Origin: Eucommia ulmoides
Lineage: Eukaryota; Streptophyta; Magnoliopsida; Garryales; Eucommiaceae
DNA: 64,000 nucleotides
Direction: 5' to 3'
NCBI GenBank assembly: GCA_016647705.1
Contig: CM028334.1
Location: 1,364,001 to 1,428,000, forward strand
Below are positions 46,970 through 57,800 of the stretch, one piece after another. Numbering within the stretch: position 1 is the first letter of the stretch; each line of letters starts with the position of its first letter. Made by a program: the position numbers and the translations under genes. The notes beneath the pieces are model-generated. The model saw nothing but the letters and a program-made list of their open reading frames with translations, ran no database searches and was not told the DNA's origin.

Positions 46970-49900
46970 ATGGAAGCCATCGGAGTTCTGATGACCTGCC
47001 CCATGCTGCCGTACCTCGAGCAAGAGCTCGACAAGCGCTTCAACCTCTTCCGTCTCTGGAACTTCCCGGAGAAGAAGGAGTTCTTGAATCAGAACGGCGG
47101 TTCCATCCGTGCCGTCATCGGTAACGCCTCCGCCAGCGCGGATGCCGAGCTGATCGAATCGCTGCCGAATCTGGAGATCGTGTCGAGTTTCAGCGTGGGA
47201 TTGGACAAGGTCGATCTGGAGAAGTGTAAGGAGAAGGGGATTAGGGTTACGAACACGCCGGACGTGTTGACGGAGGACGTCGCCGATTTGGCGATCGGAT
47301 TGATTTTGGCGACGTTGAGGGGGATCTGCGAGTGCGATCGGTACGTCAGGGGAGGATTGTGGAAGATAGGCGACTTCAAGCTCACAACTAAGGTTTGAAT
47401 TTGCTTTATAAGTCTTGTTTGGCTGGATCATCATAGCAAGTTAAACTTTAATCTGCAATTTTTGTTTGGATATTCGTGATTTTACCGTATGTTTGGTTGG
47501 ACAGAATCGGGATGAAATGAAATCATTCCGTCTTCGATTCTTATTTCGTTATTTGATTCTCCAATAGAATCACTTTTGTGATTGCATTGAAATAAAAATT
47601 AATGAAATTTTATTTGAAATAGTATGGAATTAAAACCAATTCAATGAAATCAAAACTAAAATTACGAAAAAAATTATCGCTAATCCATCTCAATCCAGAA
47701 ATTAGAGAACATAAATTGAAATTAAAGAACATAAAATTTAAAACAAAAATAAAAAATTGAGAACAAAAATTAAAAATTGAAAACAGAAATAGAAAATTGA
47801 GAAAAAAATAAATAAATTAGATAACTGAAAATTAAGAATAAAAAATTAAAAATTGACAACAGAAACAAAAATTAGAGAATAAATATTAAAATTAAATAGA
47901 ATAATGAAATATAATAAAATGAGAGAATTAATGAAATAGTGAAATATAATAAAATTTTATTATAAGGGTATAATGAAATTTTATTATATTTCACTGTTAT
48001 CTTCTTTCTCTCATTTCTTATTTTATTAACTAAACAAGTGAATGGAATAATAATTTCATTAACAATTCTATTTTATTCATTTTCTCATTCTATTATTTCT
48101 TCTATTTCATTCCATTCTCGTTCTATTCTGTCCAACCAAACGAGCCGTTAGAGCATCTCTCGCGGTTGCGTCAAATTTAGCGTGCCATTTATCAAATATG
48201 ACACGTGAATATATTATAACACACCTAATTTAGAGTGAGTGCTTTAAAATATGTAATAAAATTGGTGGCTCATTTTTTTAAAAGTATTTTTTTATTAAAA
48301 TTAAAAATAAAAATTAACTTGGAGTTAAATGTAATTTTTAAATATATTGTTGTATTAAAATTAAAAGTTAAAATTAAATTAAATTAAAAATATTTAATAT
48401 ATTTTTTTTTATGTAGTTTGATTTTTTTAATTTAAATTTAATTGTTTAAGAAAATTAAAATTCTAAAATAATTGAAGATTAATCCAACCCTAATTAAACT
48501 CTCGTCCAAAATGACATAGGATATTATCTGTGCCAAAAATGATGGTCGAGATGTTAGAGCTCGTTCTGACATCAAAATTGTCAAAATTTAGAATGATAGA
48601 GCGGATTACGGAGCTATTAGAGTTGGTTGGTCTTAAAGTCCTAAATTTGCATATTTCTTGTCGCCATTTCTCTCAATCCAAACAGTCCCTTAGCGGTGCT
48701 AAAGAACAAGTATGCGCTTCGTGCACCCCAACGTCACTCACTGTGCCAACTATATCAAACTGATCTTCAACCGTTGCTCAAAATCCACCAACCAAACATT
48801 CGCAATCAATCCTTTCCCACGATTTGGGAGCAGAACCGTTATCGGAACTCACTCCCGATCTCCAATGGAAGCCATCGGAGTTCTGATGACCTGCCCCATG
48901 TCTCTGTACCTCGAACAAGAGCTCGACAAGCGTTTCAACCTCTACCGTTTCTGGAACTTCCCCCAGAGGAAGGAGTTCTTGAATCAGAACGCCAATTCCA
49001 TCCGTGCCGTCGTCGGTAATGCCTCCGCCGGCGCGGATGTGGAGCTGATCGAATCGCTGCCGAGGCTGGAGATTGTGTCCAGTTTCAGCGTGGGATTGGA
49101 CAAGGTCGATCTGGGGAAGTGTAAGGAGAAGGGGATTAGGGTTACGAACACGCCCGACGTGTTGACGGAGGACGTCGCCGATTTGGCGATCGGATTGATT
49201 TTGGCGACGTTGAGGAGGATCTGCGAGTGTGATCGGTTCGTCAGGAGTGGATTATGGAAGATGGGGGACTTCAAGCTCACGACTAAGGTTTGATTTTGCT
49301 TTTCACTGATTATTAGTCTTGTTTGATGGACCATAATGAGCAAGAAAATTAAAATTGATTCTGATTCATCATAGCAAGTTTAAGAAAATTTTAATCTGCA
49401 ATTTTTGTTTGAATATTCATGATTCAGAATCCTAAATTTGCATATTTCTTGTTGCCGCCATTGTTGTTTATCCAGTTTAATCTCGTAGGACCTGTTTGGC
49501 TTGCACTCAAAAACTCCAATCCGCTGCTTTCGGGTTCCAAACCATCTGATTTTTGTTGAAACCACTGAATCTTAATTCCAGAAGAAGGAATCCAAAAACT
49601 TAAAAAGAAAAGAAAAGGAAAAGAAAAGGTCCAATTTTGAGGTTCTAATTTGCTTACAACTATCAGGTGATCTTGGTCCTCTCTCAACCCAAAAAACTAA
49701 CTGGGGTGAGATTTTCTCTCACGCATATAACATAACTATCAGTCCTGCTCACATTCGATGTAAGATAAACTCAACAATCTCTCCCTTACACATCGAGCCT
49801 TTGGTAGGCCAAACTCTCGACTTGTCTCTTCCTTTGTGGCTATTGGGTCAGAGTTGTTGTAACTTGAGTTTTGATACCATTCATCTTGGGCCCCTCACAC

Positions 49901-51292
49901 TCATAATCAGTCCATTCTACATCTGATGTGGGATAAACGGAACAACAACCGAACACCACCTTAAAGCTTTTGCCCCACCATTGGCTTTACTTTTTCTACT
50001 CAAAGATTATATGATAATCTACTTGAATTCTACGATTATATGATTCATTAGTGAAAGGTTTGTTTTGGTATCTACACTAAGGTAGTGTTTGGTTGCATCA
50101 TGCAAAAACTTAAAAAATAAAATAAAAAATCATGCATTTATTTCTAGATTTCCAATTTCTTACAACCAGACAATACCTGAAGAGTTGAGGATTCTGAGGA
50201 AATTCTTGTTAATTGTACGTCGCTTGTGTGCTGATCTTGAGCTATATATAAAAGTTTAGGGTAATCCTCCTCTTTCAATATGTCTTTTGAGAGTGAATTG
50301 GGTCAATTCGATTTTTACATGGTATCAGAGTCAGACTTTTGGTATGATGTTGGGCGTGTTGAATCCCACATTAGTGTTTGGTTGTATGGAACTTGAAGAC
50401 TCATAATTGGAATTGGAAATAAACGGAAATTTCAAGGTTTTTCCGTTGCTCCAATTCCACGAAAGCAATTGCTACCTTAAGTTAATATATTTCCGACTTG
50501 TTTCTGTTCCTTACAATTTCGTTTCTTGTTTTTTTAAGTTGGGTGTTTTTGTTCTCATATTTCTATTTCTGTTGCTAAACAACCAAAACAGTAATCCGGG
50601 AACAATTCTATTCAGTACCCAGAATTTTTTTCTAAAAATCTAGAACTAGAACATAAACAGATCTTTTTCCCGTCTTATTTCTGTTTTGTTTGCAGAAATG
50701 GGAACAGAAACAAAATATGGGAACAAAAACACTAACATACGGACCCTCACCCATTTATTTATTTATTTTTCAGTTCAGCGGAAAATCAGTGGGTATTATC
50801 GGACTGGGTCGGATTGGCTTGGCAATTGCTAAGAGAGCCGAAGCATTTAACTGCCCGATCAGTTACTACTCAAGATCCGAGAAACCTAACTGCAACTACA
50901 AATACTATCCAACTGTCATCGACCTGGCTTCCAACTGTCAAATCCTGATTGTCGCCTGTGCCCTAACTGACGAAACCCGCCATATCATCAATCGCCAGGT
51001 CATCGATGCATTGGGCCCAAAGGGCGTCCTCATCAACATCGGGCGGGGCCCGCATGTGGACGAGCCCGAGTTGGTCTCGGCGTTGGTCGAAGGGCGGTTG
51101 GGTGGGGCCGGGCTCGACGTTTTCGAACATGAGCCTGAGGTACCAGAACAACTGTTTGGTCTTGACAATGTTGTTTTGTTGCCTCATGTCGGGAGTGGGA
51201 CCGTCGAGACAAGAAATGCGATGGCCGATCTTGTGATTGGGAATTTGGAGGCTCATTTCACGAAGAAACCGCTGCTGACTCCGGTTGTTTGA
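46970..51292 (+). CDS. HPPR: Hydroxyphenylpyruvate / hydroxypyruvate reductase, model using upstream exon 1a
   Basis: Exon 1a (46970-47392, 141 codons) ends at AAG|GTTTGA in phase 0 and can join exon 2 (50774-51292) to give 313 residues, the length of Coleus HPPR. The frame is intact and the protein starts [12 protein letters not shown]. It differs from exon 1b at 17 of 141 residues (for example Gly118 where 1b has Arg). Its 5' flank from about 46840 is also shared with 1b. The intron would be 3.4 kb and would contain the whole of exon 1b. Either 1a is an alternative first exon with its own promoter, or it is a stranded half-gene whose transcripts skip to exon 2 or end in the intron. The sequence alone cannot decide. 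Confidence 0.6.
47488..48144. mobile_element. MITE-like element between the two reductase first exons
   Basis: GTTTGGTTGGACAGAAT (47491-47507) and its exact complement ATTCTGTCCAACCAAAC (48125-48141) bound ~650 bases of AT-rich, purine-rich sequence. It interrupts the intron copy that follows exon 1a; the equivalent intron after exon 1b lacks it. The target duplication is unclear. Confidence 0.65.
48865..51292 (+). CDS. HPPR: Hydroxyphenylpyruvate / hydroxypyruvate reductase, model using exon 1b
   Basis: Two exons, 48865-49287 and 50774-51292, encode 313 residues. It is a D-2-hydroxyacid dehydrogenase that reduces 4-hydroxyphenylpyruvate or hydroxypyruvate with NAD(P)H. In plants it acts in the cytosol in tyrosine catabolism, rosmarinic-acid synthesis (mint and borage families) or as the HPR2 photorespiratory bypass. 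Visible features: substrate-domain start [25 protein letters not shown], the dinucleotide motif GLGRIG (151-156), and the catalytic set Arg232 (NIGRG), Glu261 (EHEPEVP) and His279 (LLPHVGSG). It ends PLLTPVV, as in the family. Exon 1b is closer to the remembered consensus than 1a, so this is probably the main product. The intron holds a minus-strand TRIM (49670-49946), a TRIM family 2 fragment (about 50215-50375) and GTTCC repeats. Confidence 0.93.
49670..49946 (-). mobile_element. TRIM-like family 1 in the reductase intron
   Basis: Minus-strand copy with two diverged terminal repeats ending AACTCAACA and GGAACA. The primer-binding-like sequence is the complement of GATACCATTC near 49883. Confidence 0.55.
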
Positions 51293-52530
51293 TTCTGTTT
51301 TTTAAGGCAGTGTTTGGTTGTACGAAAATTGGATATTTGAAAATTGGAATTTGAAATGAACGAACGTGAAAATTGGAAAATTTCAATAAAGTCGTTTCTA
51401 ATTGTAATTGTGTGCTTCCAAACACCAAGTGTGTGATTGTTCGGAACCTTTTTAGATTTTTTTTTGCTTTGATGCCATTGTTTGCTTATGAGAGAGAGAG
51501 AGAGAGGGGATGGGGTAGGGGGCCGGCGGATGACGGTGGTGGTGGGCTTGTAGGGGGACCGGTTGGGTGGGGGTGAGAGAGGGGATGAGGTAAGGGGCTG
51601 GCGGATGACGGTGGTGGTAGGTAGGGTTGTAGGGGGACTTGGGTGGGGGTGAGGGTGGGGGGTTGGGGGTTAGGAGATGGGAGAAAAGAGAGAAACTTGA
51701 CGTCAGCTCTGAACGCTGCGTTGGGTTGGTACCCGCAGGAGAAGAGGGAGGACGAAATGTGAAAAATAAAAAAATTGGAATGGTATGTGTATTAATATTT
51801 TAAAAGGTAAAATAGTAATTAAATTAAATATATTTTTAAAAAAAATTTAAGGTTAACAAAAGTTTAGATGCTTCATTCCGTTAAATCTAATTGAATTAAC
51901 GAAAAAATTGGAATACTCTTGATACAGATTATATCATTAATTTCGAAATACAAATTGGCTATTCAAACGAGATTCGTCTTTATGATTCCTCTGTACATAA
52001 ATTCGTCTAAAAAAATATTACATCGAATTTGACAGAATTAACCGACATAAACTTTTTGCCTATAAAAGTTGGTTTAGTATTTTACTAGTCCTTGAAAATT
52101 AATTTGAATTGAAATGACAAAAATACCCTTGAAAATAACGTCACATGTGAATCAATTTCTATTTTACGTCCAAATTTTAACGGTTAATGGACCAAATAGA
52201 CATCAAGTCCAAAACTCAGGTCAAATGTGTGAGTTTTGAAACTACAAGGACCATTTAGAACATTACCCAAAATTTTGAGGGTCAAAAATGAAATTTGCCT
52301 CTCTTTATTTTCCAAAAGACAAAAAGGTGGTACGAACAAAGAGAGAATGATGGTTTGTGTGCAAAAATAAATAAATATGTCTAGTGTAATTTTTAATGAT
52401 AACAAGCGTTTTATTGAACAAATTAATAGGGCGCTTAAAAAAGAAAAAAATAATAATTATTTTTTATTTATTATTAAATTAATTACTATCCCAAAAATTT
52501 TTATCCCATCACTAGATTTTTGGGATTTAT
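51293..52530. other. Intergenic with G-rich minisatellite
   Basis: After the reductase stop lies a (GA)n run (about 51491-51506), then about two and a half copies of a 74-75-base G-rich unit (51505-51680; GGGGATGGGGTAGGGGG and GGGGATGAGGTAAGGGG mark unit starts). It contains many GGG runs. The remainder is AT-rich and shows nothing else. Confidence 0.65.
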
Positions 52531-53412
52531 TTTTGGACATAACGTTTGATAATTCATCCCACTTTTTTGTTTCCATTCTCATTTCATTTCGAAATGGAAA
52601 TCCATCCTAATTTTTTGTATAGAGTTGGAGAAACAAAAAAAAATTGTTTCTACCTACTCCCATCCCATTCCCAACCAAAAACAAAGCAGAATTTGGGCTC
52701 ACTTTCGTCCATAGTCATGTTCATCATCTCCATCGTCGTCCTTCGTGTTCATCCCCTCCATCATCTTCAATCGGTTTCGTCTAGTTCTTCATCTTCGCTT
52801 GTCGTCATCGTTCGTCTGCTTCTTCGTCTTCGTGTTCGTGCTCCTTCGTCGCCATCACCTTTGTTGCCGTCGTCTTGGCCTTTGTCGTCATCGTCGAACC
52901 CTATTTCGTCGCCTTCGCCTTCATCGTCATCGTCTTGGCCTTCGTCGTCTGCTTTAGAGTTTCGGTTTCGATTTCGATTTCGATTTTGAAATCGAAATAG
53001 GGTTTCGATTGCGATTTCGAAATCAAAACTCAAACTCAAAATCAAAATAGGTTGAATTTGTTCTTGATTTTTTGGATTTGTGATTGTTGTTCTTGAATTT
53101 GTTCTTGGTGTTCTTCAATTTGTTCTTAAATTTATTCTAGGATTTGTTATTGAATTTGTGATTGTTGTTCTTAAATTAGTTCTAGGTGTTCTTCAATTTG
53201 TTCTAGGATTTGTTCTTGAATTTGTGGTTTAGGGTTTGTTCTTGATTTCTAAGATAAAATTGTTACCAAACGCGAATCTGTTCCCGGATCCATAAAAAAA
53301 AATTATCGTTACCAAACGTTCTTCTGCTCCTAAGAAAAAAACAAAATTCTCATATCATTTACATCCCACTGCATTAGATGAGCATGAAAATGTTACCAAA
53401 CGCCATCTATAT
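52531..53412. mobile_element. Degenerate PIF-like MITE with low-complexity interior
   Basis: The right part (53265-53412) clearly matches the right arms of copies A and B (GTTACCAAACGC repeated, ending CAAACGCCATC). The left end near ACGTTTGATAATTC is weaker. The interior consists of TCGTC/CTTCGT words (52720-52960) and GATTTCG words (52960-53040) like those in the GL2 intron 10 element. Confidence 0.5.
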
Positions 53413-53414
53413 TA

Positions 53415-53800
53415 TTAAGGGGTTGCAATTCTCTTATTTTACTCTTAATTATAAAAAAAATTCATGCGCAGTTGCAACTTGTATTTTAGTTCCGCACATT
53501 AAAAAAAGACGAAAGACATAATACACACGTTGTATTATCGTAACTAAACGTATCTAACTTGTGTGTTAAAATAAATATTATACAAGTACATATAACATAG
53601 TTACATGAAATTTGTAACCTGTAACTAATATTACACAGTTACATGTAACTAATATTATACATGCATGAACACATGCGGAACTAATACTCAAACAAAAATC
53701 AATTTAAGGAATTAAATTAAAACTTATGTTTTAAATTGGACTAACAACAAATTACACTGGCTATTTAAGACTAATCATCAATTATCCCTAAAATTAATTA
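53415..53800. repeat. Interspersed repeat X upstream of the LIM gene
   Basis: Good copy, starting near CTCTTATTTTACTCTTAAT and ending GACTAATCATCAATTATCCC. Confidence 0.6.
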
Positions 53801-54186
53801 CTTCATAAGTGAGAACATGGAATAGACCAATTTGAAATAATTTGTAAGAGTAAGGACTTAATTGATTAAATTATAATTAAAGGGACCAAACTGAAACTAT
53901 TAGTAAACTTTGAGGGGCAATACTGATTTTTAAACTGGTCAAAATGGAACGAAAATGCGTTTCCAGCGTAGATATTTGCATATGGTGTCTCTCTATCTCT
54001 CTCTGGTCTTTTAATCCGTGTCATCATCCACTTTCCTCCATCCGCTCGCTGCATAAAGCTTCGATCTCCTCTCTCTCTGAAATCTCTTTTTCTCTCTCTA
54101 GTGTTGCAGGTTCCGGAGGCTCATTGGCGTTTGAATCGTCTATTTCGACTCGGTTTGTGTTAGTGCTTCAAAGATTGAGATTCTAT

Positions 54187-54752
54187 TTCAAAGGAAGCTC
54201 GCAAATCTAGAATTTCTGCAAATTTTCGTGGTAAGTTTGTTTGAACGATTGATTTTGGTTATGATATTTCCTGTTAATCAGATCGTTGTGAATTGGAGTT
54301 TATGTTCTGGCTGTCATTGTACAGTTTGAGGTTTCAGATCGGTTGTCATTTGCGAAAATATGCGGAAATTATCTTTGACCTTTGATTTTTGTTGTTGTTT
54401 GTGTAATTTGAATTTTGGAGTAGTTGCGGTTGTTTTATAGGCAAATCTGAGCTCAAAGAGCGTGTCGAAATAGAGGATTCAAAGGAAGCTCGCAAATCTA
54501 GAGTTTCTGAAAATTTTCAAGGTAAATTTGTTTGTTCGATTAAGTTTCTTTATGATATATCCTGTCAATCAGATCGTTGTAAATTTGAGTTTGTGTTCTA
54601 GCTGTCATTGTACACTTTGAGGTTTCAGATCGGTTATTATTTTCGAAAATATGCGGAAATTATCTTTGACTTTTAATTTTTGTTGTTGTTTGTGTAATTT
54701 GAATTTTGGAGTAGTTTCGGTTGTTTATAGGCAAATCTGAGTTTAAAGAGCG
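54187..54752 (+). repeat. Tandem duplication of a 5'UTR exon/intron segment, LIM gene
   Basis: Two ~276-base copies (54187-54462 and 54478-54752; period 291) lie directly upstream of the LIM start codon. Each begins TTCAAAGGAAGCTCGCAAAT and holds a donor-like G|GTAAGT or G|GTAAAT about 45 bases in. Each has an acceptor-like TTTATAG before GCAAATCTGAG near its end. The likely original is one UTR intron; duplication makes two possible UTR introns and a small non-coding exon between them. Confidence 0.8.
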
Positions 54753-54830
54753 AGGGATTCGATTCGTTGGTGGCCTTGGATAGGAGCTGTTGAAGATTAA
54801 GGCCAGATCTGAACAATTTAAGGCGAAGAT

Positions 54831-57800
54831 ATGTCTTTCACTGGTACGCAACAAAAATGCAAGGCCTGTGAAAAGACAGTTTACCCGATGGAGCTCTTGT
54901 CTGCGGATGGAGTCCCTTACCATAAGTCATGCTTCAGGTGCAATCACTGCAAAGGAACGCTCAAGGTACCTAGCATATTTCCCCTTAACATTTCATCGTT
55001 GTTTACCGAAACTGATTATGAATGTTGTGCTAGATATGTTTATATTTTGTTGAAGTTGAAAGAGATCTATGTATTTAGTTGTGTTGAAAATCATTGGCAT
55101 GACAGTTCTCATGCAAATTATAGCACCACTCGTTGGCGATTATTTGACCAAAATCAAACTGGAAAGCAGTTTCATAGTTTCAAGATCATCTGTTTTTGTG
55201 CCTTTAACTTGATAATTGTTGTAAAAAACTAGCAAATAGCAACCCTTCCGATCAATCCATAATTTACTTCAAGTTTTTGTGGTAAATGTGTGTTCACAGC
55301 TTGGCAATTATTCTTCAATGGAAGGTGTTCTGTATTGTAAGCCTCATTTTGAGCAGTTGTTCAAGGAGACCGGCAATTTCCACAAGAACTTTCAATCACG
55401 TACGTCTATTTTGTGTTTTTTTGATCGTCTCTTTTCCAAATTTCATCATTTTTTTTCCATATTCACAATGCATTTCATTTTTGGACAGCTGCAAAGTCAG
55501 CCGAGAAGTTAAATCCAGAGCTGGTAACTTTCTTCACTACCTTTAGATGTACATATGATGAATAATGGAGCCATCCCTTGTAATCTTTTTCTGTTTAGAT
55601 GCAAGGTAGATGGTATGTTGCATTGTTTTTGTTGAATCCCACATTGATGTTGAGCCCCCGATATCCATTTGTAGTGGTTTGTCAAAGTCCACCCTGCGTA
55701 TGAGGGGGCGTGTTAAATCCCATATCGTTTGTGTTACCTGATCTTGAGCTATACATAAAGCGGAGGGCAATCCTCCTCTTACAAGGCTTCTTTTGAGAGT
55801 AAATTAGGCCCATTAGATTTCTACAGTTTCAGTCTAGGGGTTTACTATCATTTTTGTATGTTTCCAGACAAGGTCACCTAGCAAAGCTGCCAGCATGTTT
55901 TCCGGGACTCTAGAAAAGTGTGCTGCTTGTGGTAAAACAGCTTATCCACTGGAAAAGGTACTAATCTAAGTTCTGAAAGCATGTCATCTTACAATTCTTT
56001 TATGACTATGATATCATCTGGTTAACCCTCCCAGATATATGTTGGGAAAATCACCAATTGATTAAATTTGTTTTCCCACTTTATGTGATTAAAATAGGAT
56101 ACCGAGTTCAACACCCACAAATATTGACAAAAATAGAGCAAGTAATAAATAAAGCGGGAGATACGATTTTTACGTGGAAAATCCCAAGGCGGGAAAAAAA
56201 ACACAAGACCGACGTCCGATATCCACTTCCACTATTACAAAAATAATATGATTACAATTGTTCATCACGACCAAGTTTATCGGTTGTAGTTGAACTTGCT
56301 GATTGTAGTCTCTTTGGGGATTTCAACATAAGTAGGGGCAATTAGGTTTCCATAAGAGACTATTTTGAAACAAACGTGTGGGTTAAAATGGATTTTGCAT
56401 TTAGCAATACGAGCAAGTTAAGGGCTTACATGAGGTATTCATGGTTGAATTAATATTACCCTTAATTTTTGTCTTATTTTAATATTAAATAAATAGAAGA
56501 ATTATCTTTCACTGTAGTGACTTTTTTTCACTTAATATAAATGATTTATGAATTTTAAAAATGTGGCAGTACCAAGAAGTCTTCAGAAGAGGACAAAACT
56601 ACCAAATACCCCTTTTTAAAATACATGTTACAAAATATCCTTTTTGTCTTTTTGTGACGATTTTATCCTTCCGCACATTGGAATTTAACATGAGATCGTG
56701 TTATATTCTATTTTCACCGCCGTTCAAAATTTACCGAGCCGTCGCCTACTGCATCGCCACCCATTCTACATCACCAAAATAACCATATAATATATCCAAT
56801 ATAAGCTTCACTCCATCAAAGGTATAGACCACATTTTTTTTTTCTCTCTCTCAAACAAACAAACGTTTGTTTAGGGCAACGAGTTCGGGACCGCGGGCCA
56901 TCGTGTTATATCGTGTTATATTCAACACGATCTCATGTTGAATATAAGATGAGATTTTTCAATTTCTTCATTCAAATTGATGATTCTCTCTACATTTCAT
57001 CCAATGACTAAACAAGGAAATGCAACTGATTGTTAAAACCGACAAATGAATCTCTCTGAAGGCTGGTTCCACATTGGGCTCACATGGGTGTTTTTTCTCT
57101 CTCTCTCTCTCGGTATAAGCTTAGGATTTGAATTTTGCCACCGCCACCAAGCGAAACCGAAGAGCAAACTAATTCAGTGGAATCAAATAACCGATCCAAT
57201 CGCAAATCGAAGCCCCGAAAACACGAAGTAGATGTGGAAATTCGATGTTTGGCCTCGTTATGTCTAGCCAAATTATGCTTAAAAAATTCAGCAATCGCAA
57301 TCCATTACCATCGATTGCAACAATCAAAATCCACAAAACCTTTTGTTTTCAAATTCGAAATCAAATCAGTACTTGGGCAAATTAGATGTATTAGAAAGAG
57401 AGAAAGCTACTGCGACTACTACCTACCGCCGCTTCCAGCAGCGTTCCCATCTCCTCCACCGCCTTTTGAAGCCGCTTGAGTCACCCTCCCGCGACCACCT
57501 GCGCCAGTCTCGTCACTGCCGTGGCCGAGTTTCTAACTAAATCTATTTCTCAAATCGCGGCCAGATCTGGTCGCGATTTGAGAAAGACAGAGAGAGTGTC
57601 AGAGCGGAAGAGGCGAGAGAGAGAGAGAGAGAAAGAGAGGAGCTTGGAGCAGATGGAGGGCGGCGATTGCGGGAGCTTGTGTGAGGGTGGTGAAACTATA
57701 GGGAAGGCAGGGTAAAATCGTCAAGCCAAAAAATTCAGGACTATTTGGTATAAATTAGTGTTTTTTTGAGTATTATTGTGTGCCAAAAAAAAACACTTAT

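Noticed and set aside
46883..47434. 183-residue frame antisense to reductase exon 1a
   Set aside because: Shadow of a conserved coding exon on the other strand.
52546..53045. Ser/Pro-rich and Asp/Glu-rich frames
   Set aside because: Low-complexity TCGTC and GATTTCG words inside a degenerate MITE.
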